A DNA stretch of 64,000 bases from Notamacropus eugenii (GCF_028372415.1 NC_092875.1:230119136-230183135), one strand, 5' to 3'; counted from the stretch's first letter, positions 46,735 through 61,199 are shown. Program-made: numbers and translations. The notes: generated from the letters alone by a model not told the origin.

Positions 46735-47395
46735 TAGGGTTTATCTCCAAAGGCACTAACATTAAGAAGGACTAAGAAAGACCTCATGCAAAAGGTGGAA
46801 CTTTGGCTAAGATTTGAAAGGAGCCAGGGAAATAGGAGGTGGAGTTGAGAAGGAAGAGCATTACAGGCATGGAGGATAGCCAATGAATATGCTCAGAGTT
46901 CAAGGAACAGAAAGGAGATCAGTATCATTCACTGGATCACAGAGTTCATGAAGGAGAGTAGGGTGTAAAAAGACTGGAAAGGTAGGAAGTGGCCAGGTAA
47001 TAGAGAACTTTAAAAATGAAATAAAGGATTTTTCATATTTAATCCTGGAGGAAAAGGGGAAGCATTGGTGTTTATTGAGTGGGAGGGAGATATGACATAA
47101 ACAAATATATGCTTTAGGGAAATCGATTTGATAACTGAGTGGAAGATGGATTGGAGTGGGGAAAGAGTTGAGGCAGGGAGGACAGACAGATGGTTATTGC
47201 CATCATACCTATATCTAGGTATGAGGTGATGTGGGCCTACACCAGTGTGGTAACAGTGCCAGAGGAGAAAAAGGGACATATGTGAGAGATGTGATGGTGA
47301 AATGACAGGACTTGAGAATGGATTAGATAAAGGATGAAGGAAATAGTGAAAATGGAGAATGATAGCTAAGTTGCAAACCTGGTTGCCTGAAAATG
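46735..47395 (-). repeat. L2 LINE fragment
   Basis: Antisense L2 from the 3' UTR (GAGCATTACAGGCATGG) into the ORF2 end (GAGGTGATGTGGGCCTAC). Another antisense L2 tail is at 47572-47650. Confidence 0.75.
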
Positions 47396-48289
47396 TTTGC
47401 CTTGCTCCCTACCTGTAGTCTATGACCTCTCTGACAAGAGGTAGGGAAGATGATTCAGCATCAGTTCTCAGAGACATAATTAGTCATTGCATTGATCAGA
47501 CTTCTTAAATCTTTTGAAATGATTTTCCTTTACAGTATTTTAGTCATTTTGTAAATTTCAAAAACCAGTCACCAAGCATTTATTAAGTATGTGCCAGGCA
47601 CTGTGCTAAGTGCTAATGAGACAAAGCAAGGAAATCCCCTCCCTACCCTCCATAATTCCTTCTCTGAAACAGGATACATTCTAATACTCTTCAAAAATCT
47701 AGTGTCCATGTCATTTGTTCTCTGTGGAATATTTTTATCCCTTTTCCTTAATTTCCAGTTTAAAATCCTTTTGATTAGATTTGCAAAAAAAAAAAATTCC
47801 TTCAAAAATGAATACATTTTAATTGATATCTTTTGTTTTTATTGTCAAAATTCCTTCCAGCATTCTTCCCTGTCCCCTCCCAGAGAGTTATTCCATATAA
47901 GAAAGAATTTTCTTTAAAATAGGAAAAAGAATCAGAAAAACTACTTAGTATATTGAAAAAGTTCTGAAAATAAATGTAATGTGTTTAACCTGTAGACCCC
48001 CCCACTTCTGTAGAGGAAGTGAGTGTGAGGGTATCTTCTCATAATTCTTCTTTTGGACCCTGATTTTTCTTTGTAATTTTACAATGCTTACTTTTGATTG
48101 TTTTCTAGTTAGTACCTTCCATTTACGTTGTTCCAGTCATTGCATATGCTGTTTTCTTGGCTCTGAATATTTTGCTTTGCATCAGTTAATGTAACTCTTT
48201 CCACATTTCTCTTGAATTCATCATTTTGTCATTTTTTTACAGAACCACAATTTGTTTAGCCTATCTCCAGTGGAAGGGTATCTACTTTG

Positions 48290-51270
48290 CTTCCAGTTAA
48301 ATTGGATTTTGAAGGAAAGAGCAGTACTAAGAGATAGAAATGAGGAGGTAGAGTATTTTAAGACCGAGGCACAGTGAAAAAATATGTATAGTATATAGGT
48401 ACAGTACAAGCATAGAGAGGGGAGAATGGAGCTTCTAGTCTGAGGAGCTGCAAGTTAACTAGAGTGGAGAGCGTGGGGAAGGAAATAAGGTGTAAAAAAA
48501 TTTATGAAAAGTTTAAATGCCAAACAGAGGACCTTTTAATTTTATCCTAGAGGTAATAGGGAGCTACTGTAGCTTGCTGAGCATATAGGCAACATATTCA
48601 AATCAATACTTTAGAAAAATCACTTCGTTGGTTGAATGGAGTATAGATTGGACTGGGAATTAGTAATCTATTGCAGTAATCCAGGTGAGAGGTAATAGGA
48701 ATTTGAAATAAGATTGGGACTGTGTGAGCTAACAAAGGGGACATATATACAAGATATTATGGAGATAGAAGCAACAAGATTTGGCAATGGATTGGAAAGG
48801 TGGAATAAATGAACATGAGGAGCCATGAATAACATTGAGATTTTGTGCCTGGATGAATGGAAGGATAGAGTTGTCTTTGACAGTAATACGAAAGTATTTT
48901 GGGGGAGCATTAGAAGGGAAAGATAATGAGTTATTGTTTGGAAGTTTTGCATTTGAGATGCCTACAGGAGGTTCAACTAGAAATGTCTAAGAGGAAGTTG
49001 GAAATGCACGACTACTGCTCAGCAAAGAGAGGTGGGTTGGATATATTACTCTGAGAATCATTTGCATAGAAATGATAGTTGAGCCCATGGGAGTTGAGAT
49101 CATCACCAACTGAGATAGCGTAGAGAGAGAAGAGAAGGTGATCAAAGAAAGAGCCTTGGGTAGAATGGGCCACGTGCATGATAATCCAGCAGAGAAGGCT
49201 GAGAAGGAACAGCTGAACTGATGGAAACTAGGAGAGAGAGCAGTGTCGTGAAAACCTATAGAAGGGAGAGTATATAGGAGAAGGTAGTTTATTGTTGTTA
49301 CTGAGTTGCTTTTCAGTTATGTCAGACTCTTTGTGACCCTTTTTGGGGTTTTCTTGACAAAAGTCCTGGAGTGGTTTGCCATTTCCTTCTCCAGCTCATT
49401 TTACAGATGAGGAAACTGAGGCAAACAGGGTTGAGTGACTTGCTGCCCAGGTCACACAGCTAGTAAGTGTCTGAGCGTGGATTTGAACTCAGGTCTTGCT
49501 GATTCCAGACCTGGTACTCTATCCACCGCTTCATCTATCTGCCCTGGAGAAAGTGTCAAATGCAGTCAAAAACTGTCAAATGCTTCAGGGAGGTCAAGAA
49601 GGAACAAGTTTGAGAAAATGCCTTCACAGTTGTCAAGTAAGAGACCACTGGTAACTTCAGTTGAATGATGAGCTCAGAAGCCAAATTGCAGAGGGTTTAG
49701 CAGAGTGAGAGAAGAAATGGAGACATTGATTACAGATGGTTTTCTCAAGGAATTTTTAGCTATGAAGGGGAGAAGAGATATAAGAAAATACCTACTAGGA
49801 ATGTTAGTGAACAGGATTTGCTGCCTGGTTTTTTATAATAAGATCAAAGGAGCAGTTTTTAAGAAAAGGAGAAGCATGGATATGTGTATACAGTAGGAAA
49901 ACATCTGGTAAATTGACATAGATGGAAGATTATTGAGAGAATGGAAATGACAATGGGGAAAATTTGCTGGAAAACCTGGAACAGGAGGGAATCAAGGAGA
50001 TATGTAGAAGGTTGTATTTTGCAAGAAGGACCACCTTTTCATCTTAGTCTGGAGCAAATGAGGAAAACATGAGAAAAACGTGTAAGTGAAATGAAATGAG
50101 GAGGAGGGGAAAATGGTTTCAAGTTTCTTCTGTGAAATATAAGGTGAATGTATGTAAGGGAGAGTGATCAGTGCAGTGATGATGGCCTGGGTGATCATGG
50201 TGAATATGAGAAATAGAATTACAGGTTGTGAGGCATAGCAAATATGAACAGAAAAAAAGATTATGATCTGATAAAATAATTTTTGATTTCATGAATATGG
50301 AAATGAAAACTTGGGAATTGAGATTTAAGAACTGAGAATTTAGAGTATTTAGAGAGTATCAACATGTATATTGAAGTCCCCTAATATAAAGTCAAGAGAT
50401 GGGGGAAGAGAAAGATTATGAGCCAGGCATTTAACTCATTAAGTAAGGAGGTACAATGAATGTGCTGAGGGTGTATAGAGATAATATTTTCTAGGATCTG
50501 GGTTGAGTGGTAAACTTAGATGTTGTTAACTTCTCTTCAAAAGGAGAGAGTGCTTAGTGAAGGTGTTTGAGGGAGGGTCTGGAAGTGGCAATAGAGAGCA
50601 AGGAATACTTGGAATCCTCCATATGATTTGGGAGATATGAGAAAAAATGGAGTAGTAATGGAAAGGTTGGTAAGGGAAATGGTGTAATCTGGAGTACACA
50701 TATCAGTGAGGGCTAGAAGACTGAAGGAGTAAGAAAAAAAATATTTAGATGAAAGCAATTTGTTAATTATGGAATGGGCATTGCATAGGGCACAGTTGAT
50801 GGGGCAGGCAGATCTGGAGTGGGGTGTTGCACAGGGGTTAGGACTAAGGTGGATTGGCCTAAGAGAATATCAAGTTGATGATGGAAAAAAGAGTTTGTAC
50901 ATCAGATACCTGGGGTTTGGGATCACTGAGTTGGAGTGAATATAAGAGGATGGAAGTATGCTAAGCATTAAGTAATGAATCCAGGCAGAGTTGTGTTCAG
51001 AGCAAAGTTCACTGACAGAAACACAAGATTAAATAGTTTGAGGTCCTATCTTGAGGTTCAGCCTCCTTGGAGATAGAAATGTTGTATCCTGTAAGATCCA
51101 AGGAGGCCTGCTTCACGGCAGGCAGAAATAGATGGAGATATGGCAGCCAGGTCAGGAAACCAGAGGTACTTACTTTTCCTGGAGAAGGCTTTGGGAGACC
51201 AGGAGATAAGAGTCTTGTTATTAGGGAAGTCTGGCAATGGAGAAGATTCTAGAGCAGGGTCTCACCAGGG
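48290..51270 (-). repeat. Long L2 LINE copy (ORF2 RT and endonuclease), interrupted by a SINE
   Basis: About 2.7 kb of antisense L2. Right to left on the - strand it includes a decayed endonuclease block (LGDFNIHV-like text near 50370-50400), then reverse-transcriptase text around 49000-49260. Stops and frame changes are frequent and it is inactive. The SINE at 49286-49545 splits it. Confidence 0.7.
49286..49545 (-). repeat. SINE type A nested in L2
   Basis: Antisense copy (TTATGTCAGACTCTTTGTGACC to CCACCGCTTCATCTATCTGCC). Flanks GGAGAAGGT (49277-49285) and GGAGAAAGT (49546-49554) form the target duplication. Confidence 0.82.
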
Positions 51271-51419
51271 TGAGAGGTAAACAATGTTCCCCCTCCCACT
51301 TAGGGTGGAAGAGTAGGGTAGGCAGCACCTTATGAAAAGGAGGTGATTGTAATGACTTAGGCTTGGGGCCCAAAGATGGGCTGGAGTGGACACCATGTTC
51401 TCATAGCTCTGAAATCAAT

Positions 51420-51768
51420 TCATACAAATTCTTCTAGGATTCCCTGAATCCCCTTTGCCATTTCTTAAGATACATAATATTCTACAATATTCACACACAT
51501 ATTTTTCAGCTATTCTCCAATTGATAGATATTCATTATGTTTCTAGCTCTTTACTACTAAAAAGTACTACTATAAATTTTTTTGTGCCTATAGGTTGTTT
51601 TCCTCTCTCTTTAATCTTTTTGGAGTTATATGCCTAATAGTGGTATTGATGGATAAAAGAATCTTCACAGCCCAGCAACTTTGGGGTATAGATCCAAATT
51701 GCTTTCCAAAAAGTTTAGATCAACTCATGGCTGCAATAGCATTGCATTAGGGTGGGTTAGTGTTAGTG

Positions 51769-51799
<31 letters not shown>

Positions 51800-54700
51800 T
51801 TCCCAGAACCCAGTCAAAAATTAGCATTTTCCTTTTGAGTTATTTTTGCCAATCTAATGGATGTGAAGAAGAATATTTTAATGAGCATCTTTATCTTTGT
51901 CTTTCTGTCTGTGTCTCTCAGTAATTTAGAGCATTTTTTCATATGGTTGTTGATAACTTGCTTTTCTTCTTTTAAGAAGTGCCTTTTCACATCCTTCAGC
52001 CCCTTATCTATCAAGGAATGACTATTGTTCTTATCTATTTAAATCAATTTTCTATATAACTTGAATATCTTTTATCAGAGAAATTTGTTGTAAAGTTTCT
52101 TTTTTTCTCCAATTAATTATCTCTTTTAATATTAACTGCACTGTATTTATTTGTGCAAAAAAACATTCAATTTTATGTAATCAAAATTGCCTACTTTATC
52201 TCCTCTGCTTCTCTCTATCTCTTGTTGAGTCAGGAATCCTTTCTTATTCATAGTTGTTAAAGTTATCTTTTTCCCCTGCCCCTCTAATTTATTTATGATA
52301 TGATATTTTGTGTCTTCTAAGCCATGTCTTCATTTGAAACTTATTGTGGGAGATAATGTCAGGTGCTGATCTAATGTTAATTGCTGACAAACTGCTTTCC
52401 AGTTTTCCCAGCAATTTTTGTCAAATAATAGGTTCTTATTCCTGTAGCCAGAGTTTTAAGGTTTATTGGATACCATGCAATTATGCTTGATCATCATTGG
52501 GTCTTATATACTTCATATGTTATGCTGATAATTTAAATTTTTTTTTCACCAGATAGATTTTAGATTTATTTCTTTGTAGTATAAATGAAAAACTAATACT
52601 ACTAGGGCCCCTCCCTTTTTCCACCTTTTTCATTATTTCCCTTGAGATGCTAGACATTTCGTTCTTCCAGATGAATTTTGTTGTTATTATTTCTAACTCT
52701 GGGAAATAACCCTTAGTTAGCTTGGTATGGAACTAAACTATAAAGTAATTTAGGCAGGATTACCATTTTTATTATGCTGGCCCAGCACAACCATGAATAG
52801 TTAATATTGTTCCAGTTATTTAAGTCTATACTGTAAGGGGAGCCAAGTGATGCAGCGGATAGCATGCTAAATCAGGAGTCAAGAAGTCGCAAGTTCAAAT
52901 ACCCAAATTATTGCTTCATTTAATTCTTTAGTTGAATCTTTACAGTTCTCTAAGAAAACCATCATCTGATCTGCAAAGTATAATAATTTGTTTCCTCTTT
53001 GCCTATACTTATCCCCTCAATTTCTTTTTCTTATTGCAATAGCTAGAATTTTCTAGAACTATATAAAATTAGAGTTGTAACAGTGAACATCCTTACTTTG
53101 CTCAAATCTTATAGAAAAATTGCTAGCATTTCTTCATCAAAGATAATGCTAGGTCTTAGTTTTAGATAGATCTGTCTACCATATTAAGGAGTGGTCCTTT
53201 TATTCTTATAATTTTTAATATTTTAGCATAAAAGAATATTGCATTTTGTCAAAAATCTTTTCTGTATCTATTAATATAATTGAAATATTAATTTTGTTTG
53301 GTTATTAACATTGTTTATTATGTTGTTATTTTCCTAATATTAAACAGAGTCTGCATTCCTAGTATATAAATCCAGCCTGGTTGCAGTGTATAATGTTTAA
53401 AATATGTTACTACAGCCTCTTTGATAACATTTTATTCAATATTTTTGGGTCAATATTCATTGGGATCATGAGATCATAGAACTAGAGCTGAAAGGATATG
53501 AGGCCATTTACAGAGCATATTTGTCTCCTAGAAGGATCTAGGTAAGGTCCTTCTTTCCCTATTTTTTTGCAAAGAATTTATGTAACATTGAAATTATTAT
53601 TTCTTTCAATGATTCATAGAATTCATTTGTCAAGCCATCTGCTCTAGGAATTTTTTTTCCTTTGGGGAGTTCCTTTTATAACTTGTTCATCCCCCTCCCT
53701 ACCCTCACCCCTAGATTGGGTTAAGTTCCCCAGTTTTCGTTCTATTAAAACTTAGATTTTTTTATTTTTCTAAAAAATTATCCATTTTATTTAAATTATC
53801 AGTATTGTTGGGGTATAATTAGGCAAAATAGGGCTAATAATTACCTTTATTTGTGCTTCATATTTGACAAATTGTCTATTTTTGGTTTTAAAATTTTGGT
53901 TATTTTGTTTTCTTTAGTTTTTAAAAAATCAGATTAGCTAGGGATTTTTCTATTTTTACCACTTAATAAACTAAGTTTCTAGTTTATGAAGTCAATGGTT
54001 ATATCTTTTAAAATTTTGTGTCTTATTTTCAAATTTTTTCATGATCAGATGGTTTTTAAAATTGTTTTTCTATTTTTTTAGTTGCACACCCAGTTCAGTG
54101 ATTTGTTCTTTTTATCTTTTTGTTGATTATACTGTTGGGATATATACATTTTTGTACTGATAACTACTTTGCCTGCATCCTGAAAATTTTGGTACATTGT
54201 TTCATTGCTGTTATGTTATTTGATGAAATTATGTACTGTTTCTATGGCCTTTTCTTTGACCCATCAATCTTTTATGATTAAATTACTTAGTATTTATTAA
54301 ATTATTTAATATTCAAGTTTTAATCCTTCTTTAAAATATACTCTGTTGATTTAAAACTTTATTGCATTGTAATAAAGAATTTGTTTAGTATTTCTGCATT
54401 TGTTTATAAGGTTTTTATATGCAAATACATGATCATTTTTTGTAATTGTTCAGCTAATAAATAAAGCAAATTGTTCCTTTCTATCACACAAAGTATATTA
54501 TATTCTCTCCTACTTCCTCATTTAAATTATGTGTGAATCTTTATTTTTCAAGTGTGTTACTTGTAATGTTGTTGGATTATGCTTTCTGTGAACCATTCTG
54601 CTACCTTCTTCCATTTTGTGGGTGAAGTAATCCCATTCACATTAACAGTTATGATTTTAAATTGTATATTCTCATCCATCATATACCCTTATACCTTTTC

Positions 54701-55440
54701 CTTTCTTCCCCCCCCCCCCACTCTACTCTTTGCAAAGAAGAATGAAGTGAAGAAATAGTACCTAGCCAATACTAATAATCTTTAAAGGAAGTGACCAGTT
54801 CCTAAAAATCTGCCCCTCCTTTCTTCATTAAACCTAGACACCAATCCCAAGTTCTTATACTTCCTGTTTCTCTTTTTAATTTGCCCTTTATGACCTACTC
54901 TTTGAAGGTGATATTTCTTTTGTGTATGCTATTCCCTCCTTAACTCTCTGCTTTCTCTTCAGTTCCCCTTCCTCTTTTTTTCCTATCTCTTTTTCCTAAC
55001 TGATATTTCTTCATTGTGATTGATGTTTCCTTCTGGTTGTTCATATTTTTTCTAGTGTGCCTCTCTTTCTCAACATTTAGGTTTAATGTCCATTTATTTG
55101 GGTTGTTTTGGCTTCTCCAGTATGTCACCTCTCTTAATCTCCACTGGCATATAGTTATCTTTTTATGCAATTCTGGATTGGATGGAGGAGCTCTGTTTTC
55201 TTCATTGTTGCCTTATCTGGGGTTCTATGGAGACATTTGCATATAGGAAAGCTAGGCTCCTATACTCTTTCATATTGATATTTTTTATCAGAAATATGAT
55301 AGAGATTGTATTGTTACCCGTCTCCATAGGGTGGTGTTACAGTGCAAAGTCTAGGAGTCCTGATTCTTGGTCACCTTTCTACTCCTCTGAGCAGGTACTA
55401 AGGAAGATGCACAGGGCTCTTCCTCTATGATCATCTTCCA
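51420..55440 (-). repeat. L1 LINE, about 4 kb, 3' end through ORF2
   Basis: Antisense L1. The 3' UTR lies at 51420-51900. GTTTTCCCAGCAATTTTTGTC (near 52400) and CATCATCTGATCTGCAAAG (near 52960) are ORF2 blocks. GGGTGAAGTAATCCCATTCACA (near 54620) is the 5' ORF2 region. No long open frame remains. A SINE head fragment is nested at about 52838-52915, and a short TTAGTG/TG repeat occurs at 51757-51800. Confidence 0.75.
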
Positions 55441-55739
55441 CTGGTTTCTTTTGGTTGGACACTGGAAGAAGCTGGGGAATGGAGGTCCTTTTGATTTTTA
55501 TATAACAGTCATTTGTGTTATTTTTGTTATATAACACAGTAACTTTTGTTTTCCCACATGTAATTAAAAAAAACAACAACAGAGAGTTAAGCTAAGCAAA
55601 ACAAAAACTTCTTCACCATGAATAGGGAAGCATATTTCATCATCTGTCCTTTTGTACCAAATATCTTCCTCAGACCCAGAGCTAACCAAGTCACCTTCCT
55701 ATTCAAAACCTATTTATTAAATTAAATTAGTTTTTTTTA

Positions 55740-56960
55740 GCTATTTTTTCTGGTGGTACATATTTTATCTTTTCAAACTACATGTAAAAGCAATTTTTAA
55801 CTTTTGTCTTTTAAAATTTTAGGTTCAAAATTTCCTCCTTCCATCCCTCCTTACCTCTCTTACTGAGATGGCAAGGAATTACATATTGATTATACTTGTG
55901 CAGTCATGCAAAACATATTTCCACATTAGCCATGTTGCAAAAGAAAACACTATCCCCCCCAAAAAAACACCCAAGAAAAAATTTTTGAAAAGTATGCTTT
56001 GATCTATATTTATACTCCATCAGTTTTTTCTCTGGAGATGGGTAGTATTTTCATCTTAAGTCTTGGATCATCATTATATTATAGCTAAGTCATTCACAGT
56101 TGATCATCATACAATATTGCTGTTATTATGCACAGTGTCTCCTGGTTCTGCTTACTTCACTTTACATCAATTAATTTAAGTCTTTCCAGGTTTTTCCGAA
56201 ATCCCACTTATCATCTATTATAGCACAACAGTATTCCATCACAGTCATATATCACCACTTGTTCAGCCATCTCCCAATTGATGGACATCTCCTTAATTTC
56301 AAATTCTTTGCCACCACAAAAAGAATTGCTATAAATTTTTTTTTTGGTACAACTTGGTCGATTTCCATTTTCTTTTATCTCTTCAGGATACAGTAGTGCT
56401 ATTGCGGTATCAACAGGTATGCGCAGTTTGGTTGCCCTTTGGGCATAGTTCCAAATTGCTCTCCACAATGCTTGGATCAATTCACAAGTCTACCAACAGT
56501 GTATATTAGTGTCCTATTTTCCCCACATCTTCTCCAACATTTGTCATTTTCCTTTTTCTGTCATATTAGCCAATCTGATAGATGTGAAATGGTAGCTCAA
56601 GGGTATTTTAATTTGCATTTCTCTAATCCATAGTGATTTGAAGCATTTTTTCATATGATTATAGATAGCTTTGATTTCTTCTGCAAACTGCCTGTTCATG
56701 TCCTTTGACCATATATCAATTGAGGAATAACTCATGTTCTTAAAAGTTTGACTCCTTTCTCTATATATTTGAGAAATGAGACCTTTATCAGAAGCACTTG
56801 CTGTAAATTCCTCTCTCCTGATTTTCTACTTTCCTTCTAATCTTGGCTGCATTTTGTTTTGTTTGTGCAACCCCTTTATGGAAACAAATAAAATAGCAAT
56901 AATTTTTAAAAAATTGTCATTTTTATTATATTGGCTTGGCCTACCCATGAGCAGTTAACA
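55740..56960 (-). repeat. L1 LINE 3' end
   Basis: Antisense: CAGTCATGCAAAACATATTTCC, CAGTTGATCATCATACAATATTG, CAGCCATCTCCCAATTGATGG, CCAATCTGATAGATGTGAAATGG. The ORF2 end lies near 56750-56960. It is better preserved than the copies at 4900 and 6630. Confidence 0.8.
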
Positions 56961-57069
56961 TTTTCCCAATTGTTTAGATCTGATTTTATTTTGTGAGAAG
57001 TATTTTATAATCGCGTCCATATAGTTACTGGATTTGTTTCACTAGGCAGACTCCCAAGTATTTTAGATC

Positions 57070-57610
57070 ATCTGCAGTTTTCTGCCAATTGCTCTCTCCT
57101 TGGACAAAACACAAATTCCTCAGTCTGACCTTTAAAACCTACCTTTGCTGTCTTATTTGATATTATTTTCCCCTATGTACTCTATGTTTCAGGCAAATTG
57201 AACTCCTAAGTGTTGGCCAAACTCACTATACCATTTCCTATCTCTCTGCCATAGGTCATCCTCCTGGGAATGTACTGCCTCCTTTTTTCCTTCAGGATTT
57301 TTAGGATTCTGAAGGGTTTAAACTCAGGTTCTACCCAGTCCCCAATCCCCATTCAGATAAAGTTATCATTTCTGTTCTCAAATTTCCCTACAACACTTCT
57401 CCTTTGCTGAAGTCACTCCCTACCTTAAGTTATATTTACCTGTGCATATGTGTACCTTCCCCAGCACATAAATCTTTCTCCTCCTCCCTCAATAAAATGT
57501 AATTTCCTTGAGGACAGAGACTTTATGATTTAAAAATCTTTGTGTCCCTAATGTCTATCATACTGGCTTAAACATATTAAGTTCTTAATAAATGTTTATT
57601 AAGTGGTATT
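57070..57610 (+). repeat. L2 LINE 3' end
   Basis: CAGTCTGACCTTTAAAACCTACC, CCTTGAGGACAGAGACTTTATG and CTTAATAAATGTTTATTAAG, sense. Confidence 0.7.
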
Positions 57611-58084
57611 AAAATTGGGTCTCAGATATATTAACAGTTATACTACTGGTTAGTAGTAGAGGTAAGGCAAAAACTCACGTCTCTTGATTCCAAGTATAAT
57701 GCTTTCTTTCTTTGGTTCATGATATCTATGCCACCCATATTATCATTTTGGCTAGACTAGATCTTAATTCATTGAGATTGGGAGAAGAAGGCAAGGTGCC
57801 CTTCAGGGACTTCTTTTTCCCACATTCCTATCACATTTCTTTGTTGTTGTAACATGTACGGAAAATTTCACCAGTCCTGTTAGCCTTTCACCAATGAGCT
57901 AAAAGTTAGTCTGGACATGGCTTAATCCTCATAACATTTCTTTTTTCTAGGCAATAGTTATTTAGTCAGTCAACAAACATCTGTTGAACCATCTATCCAT
58001 TCATAGTTCCCAAGGTTTATGAAAATAGTCTGGTTTGTTTATTATGCCTACTGTATTTCATTCTCTCATTTATCTATTAAAACG

Positions 58085-58262
58085 TTGTTTGTTGTTTGTC
58101 CTTCATTCTCAAAGAGTACCATAACATTAGGGAGGTGATGCCATGACATGCAAGTGAGTTAGATTTGAGTAAGGGAGAACTGTACAAAGTCACCAGCCTC
58201 ACTTTCTTCTCCAGAGTCATCTGAATTCAGTGGTGAGATATATCAGGATGACTAGGGATTGT
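58085..58262 (-). repeat. SINE type B fragment
   Basis: GTTTGTCCTTCATTCTCAAAG to CAGGATGACTAGGGATTG, antisense tail half. An antisense L2 tail follows at 58268-58350. Confidence 0.75.
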
Positions 58263-58889
58263 CCTTTCCATTAAAAAAAAATTTATTAAGCACCTACTTT
58301 GTGCAATGCATTTTGTTAGGCACAGGGAGATATAGGAAGATAAATTAGATTCACATTATTAAACTCACATATGAGGCACATACGAGGAAACTCCTTGTAG
58401 TCTCTGAATTTTAAAGTGTACACATCCATTTTGTAATTTGGGATGTCTGATTCCCAGTTCAGCTATATAAGCAAAGGATGATTTGAATTCAAAGTTCTTG
58501 ATAGCTGTTCTTTTCAAAATGACATTGGTAGCTTGCAAAGCATTACACAAAGAGTTTTCAGCAAATCCAGAAGTAAGTGCTCTTCTCAGGGGGAGATTAC
58601 ACCCTCCCAAATAAGGCTTGGAGGAGCAGAGGTATTTAATTTTGCTTTGTCAATTTTCAAATACCACTTGTGGTAACCTATTGGAGGATGGTGATTTTTT
58701 TTTTCTTAAAATACATTCTAATCTCTGCTTTACAGGTTCCAGTTAGCTGACCGAGAGTCATGCACACTGTGGACTATATAACCTTAATGAACAAATAGGT
58801 CTTTTCCAGTGGCCTGGGAGCAGTCTTGTAGTAGTATGGCAGAAGTAATCATTTCCAGGGATCCTTTTCATTTACTTCTATTTTGATCT

Positions 58890-59205
58890 TCACAGCACAA
58901 ATTAAATTATAAGGTATGTAGAGAATTTGGAGATAGTTCAAAGGAAAGTCAATGATGATTAAAGAGCAGGATAATAAAGACATAAAATGAGAGGTTAAAG
59001 GAACTGGGATTATTTAGCTGGGTGAGGAGAAGGCTAGGAGGCACCTCCATGGTGATTTCTAAGAACTGTAAATATAGTGCTGTCTTCAAAGGGAAGGCGA
59101 CCAGCTCATTATCAGCCTTCACTGAAGTAAGAGCAAGGATAAATAGATACAAGGAGCAGCAATGAATGTATTAGTGTAGCTCTAAGGAAGAACTTCTTGT
59201 TCATA
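58890..59205 (-). repeat. L3/CR1-like LINE fragment
   Basis: GAACTGGGATTATTTAGCTGG, ATGGTGATTTCTAAGAACTG and CTCTAAGGAAGAACTTCTTG follow the antisense L3 order. Confidence 0.55.
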
Positions 59206-60079
59206 TTTTCCAGACATTTGATCTGGCTATTGATGGTAGTTATACAATTCTGGTTTGTTTATGTTTTTTTAAGGTCTTTGATAGGAGGCCAAAGTTGCAT
59301 TCTATTGGGCATGATTTGTCTAATACTATGTAAAAGGGGCAGGGAAAGGACAAAAATCACTTCAAAAATTCCCTTCTAATCTTGGAATTCCATAAAGCTT
59401 ATTTTAGTCTTATACTTTTTATAATGGGGTGGGATGGGACCGGTGAACATTCATAGGCTGCTCAGCTGATGTGATCACCACATGGAAGATGCTGGAGACC
59501 TTGTTTCTGGATAAGTATTATGACATATGGAAGGGAATTATTTTGTGAATTGGTACATGTGGCAGACATTCTGTACCTGGTTCTGGTCTGGTAACTTCAT
59601 GATGAAGAGGTAGACTGTAGATGGCTGTGGAATCCAGAACTGAGATACATTCAGGCATGTGTTGGAGCCAGTTCCTATAGGCTCTTAAGAGCTGGTTATT
59701 AAATTTTGTTGTGAACATACACCTTAGAAATTGGCAAATGCTATAAATCACGGCTTGATAACGTGTCTTGGTTTTCTGGAGAGCCAATTGTTAAATGTTT
59801 ACCAGCACAAACCTGACAGAATTCAAATGACATTAACCAGACATAGCATTCCTATTGTATTGGTTGTTGCTTTCTGGCTGGCATTTTAGCACGAGGCAGA
59901 ACCAAGGATAATGACTGAAGTGGACCTCTGGGTGAGGGAATGACCTCTAGCCTTCTCTCATTTGGAACTGAATGGAAACCAAGAGTACATGGTTCTGCTG
60001 CTGCTTCTGTCTCTGTTGGTCTCTTTTTCCTGATTTTAGGTGAAGGAATATGGAAGATAGCCATGCCCTTCTTAAGAAT

Positions 60080-60500
60080 TCTGTGCTCATTAAATGAGAG
60101 GAATTTTGTGTTCAGTTCTGGGTGTCAGAATAGGGCAATTAGGATGTTGAAGGTCCTTATGTTTATGACATATGACATCAATTGAAGGACCTGAAGATAT
60201 TCCATCTAGAGAAGAGAAAACTCAGGCAGGCTTCAAGGATACATGGAAGAGTGATTAGACTTGTTTTTGCTTGGCCCTGGGGGACAGAATTGGGAGCAAT
60301 TGCTGTAAATTGCAAAGAGGCTTATTTAAAAAAGATATAAGGAAAAATTGATTAAGAATGAGAGATTTTTACATAAATTCTATAATATGATTTTGTATAA
60401 TTTTCAATTATCTAATTTTTCTCATTTTAAAATTAACCAAATTGGAGGAGGTGACCTTTAAAGTGCCTCTAACTTAGAAATTCTGTAAATTTATGAATGT
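60080..60500 (-). repeat. L3/CR1-like LINE fragment
   Basis: TTTTGCTTGGCCCTGGGGGAC, GGGAGCAATTGCTGTAAATTGC and GATATAAGGAAAAATTG are antisense L3. Confidence 0.65.
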
Positions 60501-60529
60501 CAAGAAAAAACTGGAGATTTAAGGGAATA

Positions 60530-60720
60530 CATAAAATCACAGAATCTCCAAGTTGGAAGAAAACTCAGAAGTCTTCTAGGGTCTTGACCAACCATCGTTG
60601 GCTAAGAATCCCTTGAACAATATCTTGCCAAAGTGAACAACTCGCCTTCACTTGAAGAACTCAAGTGAGGAGAAAAACATTGGAAAACTTTCTACACCTT
60701 TTCCTAATTGTGCCCTGTGG
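60530..60720 (+). repeat. L3/CR1-like LINE fragment, sense
   Basis: AATCACAGAATCTCCAAGTTGG and ACTTGAAGAACTCAAGTGAGG: opposite orientation to its neighbour at 60080. Confidence 0.6.
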
Positions 60721-60734
60721 GGTCAAATGAACAC

Positions 60735-60960
60735 ATTTATCTATTTAAACTAGATGAAGTATTTATTAATCACTTACTATGTTCAAGAAACTGTATTTAA
60801 TGCTGAGAATACAAATATAAGTAAAAAGAAAGACAGTGCCTTTCCTCCAGAAGCTTACATTTTAATAAAGAAAGGCAGTACATAAAAAGAAACTGAAAAA
60901 TATGAAGGGGTGGTAACCACTCAGAATCAAGATGGAAAAGTCCAGAGAGTCAGGAGTTGG
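60735..60960 (-). repeat. L2 LINE tail
   Basis: AGTATTTATTAATCACTTACTATG and CCAGAAGCTTACATTTTAAT are the antisense L2 end. Confidence 0.65.
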
Positions 60961-61199
60961 GTGAGAAGTGACCATGGCTGATATGGGTACTTCCTCAAAT
61001 GGAATCCCCTATCTGGGCTAAACATTTTCACTTCCTTCAACTAATTCTCACATACTGTGGTTTTCAGTCCCCTACAAATCTGGTTTATCCTCTGTGGAGT
61101 CCTTACCACTTTGTAATGGCCTTCTCAATGTAATACCTAGGAACAGACTCCCCACTCACGGGGTAGAACCCGAAGTACTCTGTGGATCTGAATTCACTA

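Noticed and set aside
59518-60185. Frames of 70 to 89 codons as possible CIDEA exons
   Set aside because: CIDEA is expected on this side by synteny, but none of the frames resembles its CIDE-N or CIDE-C domains.
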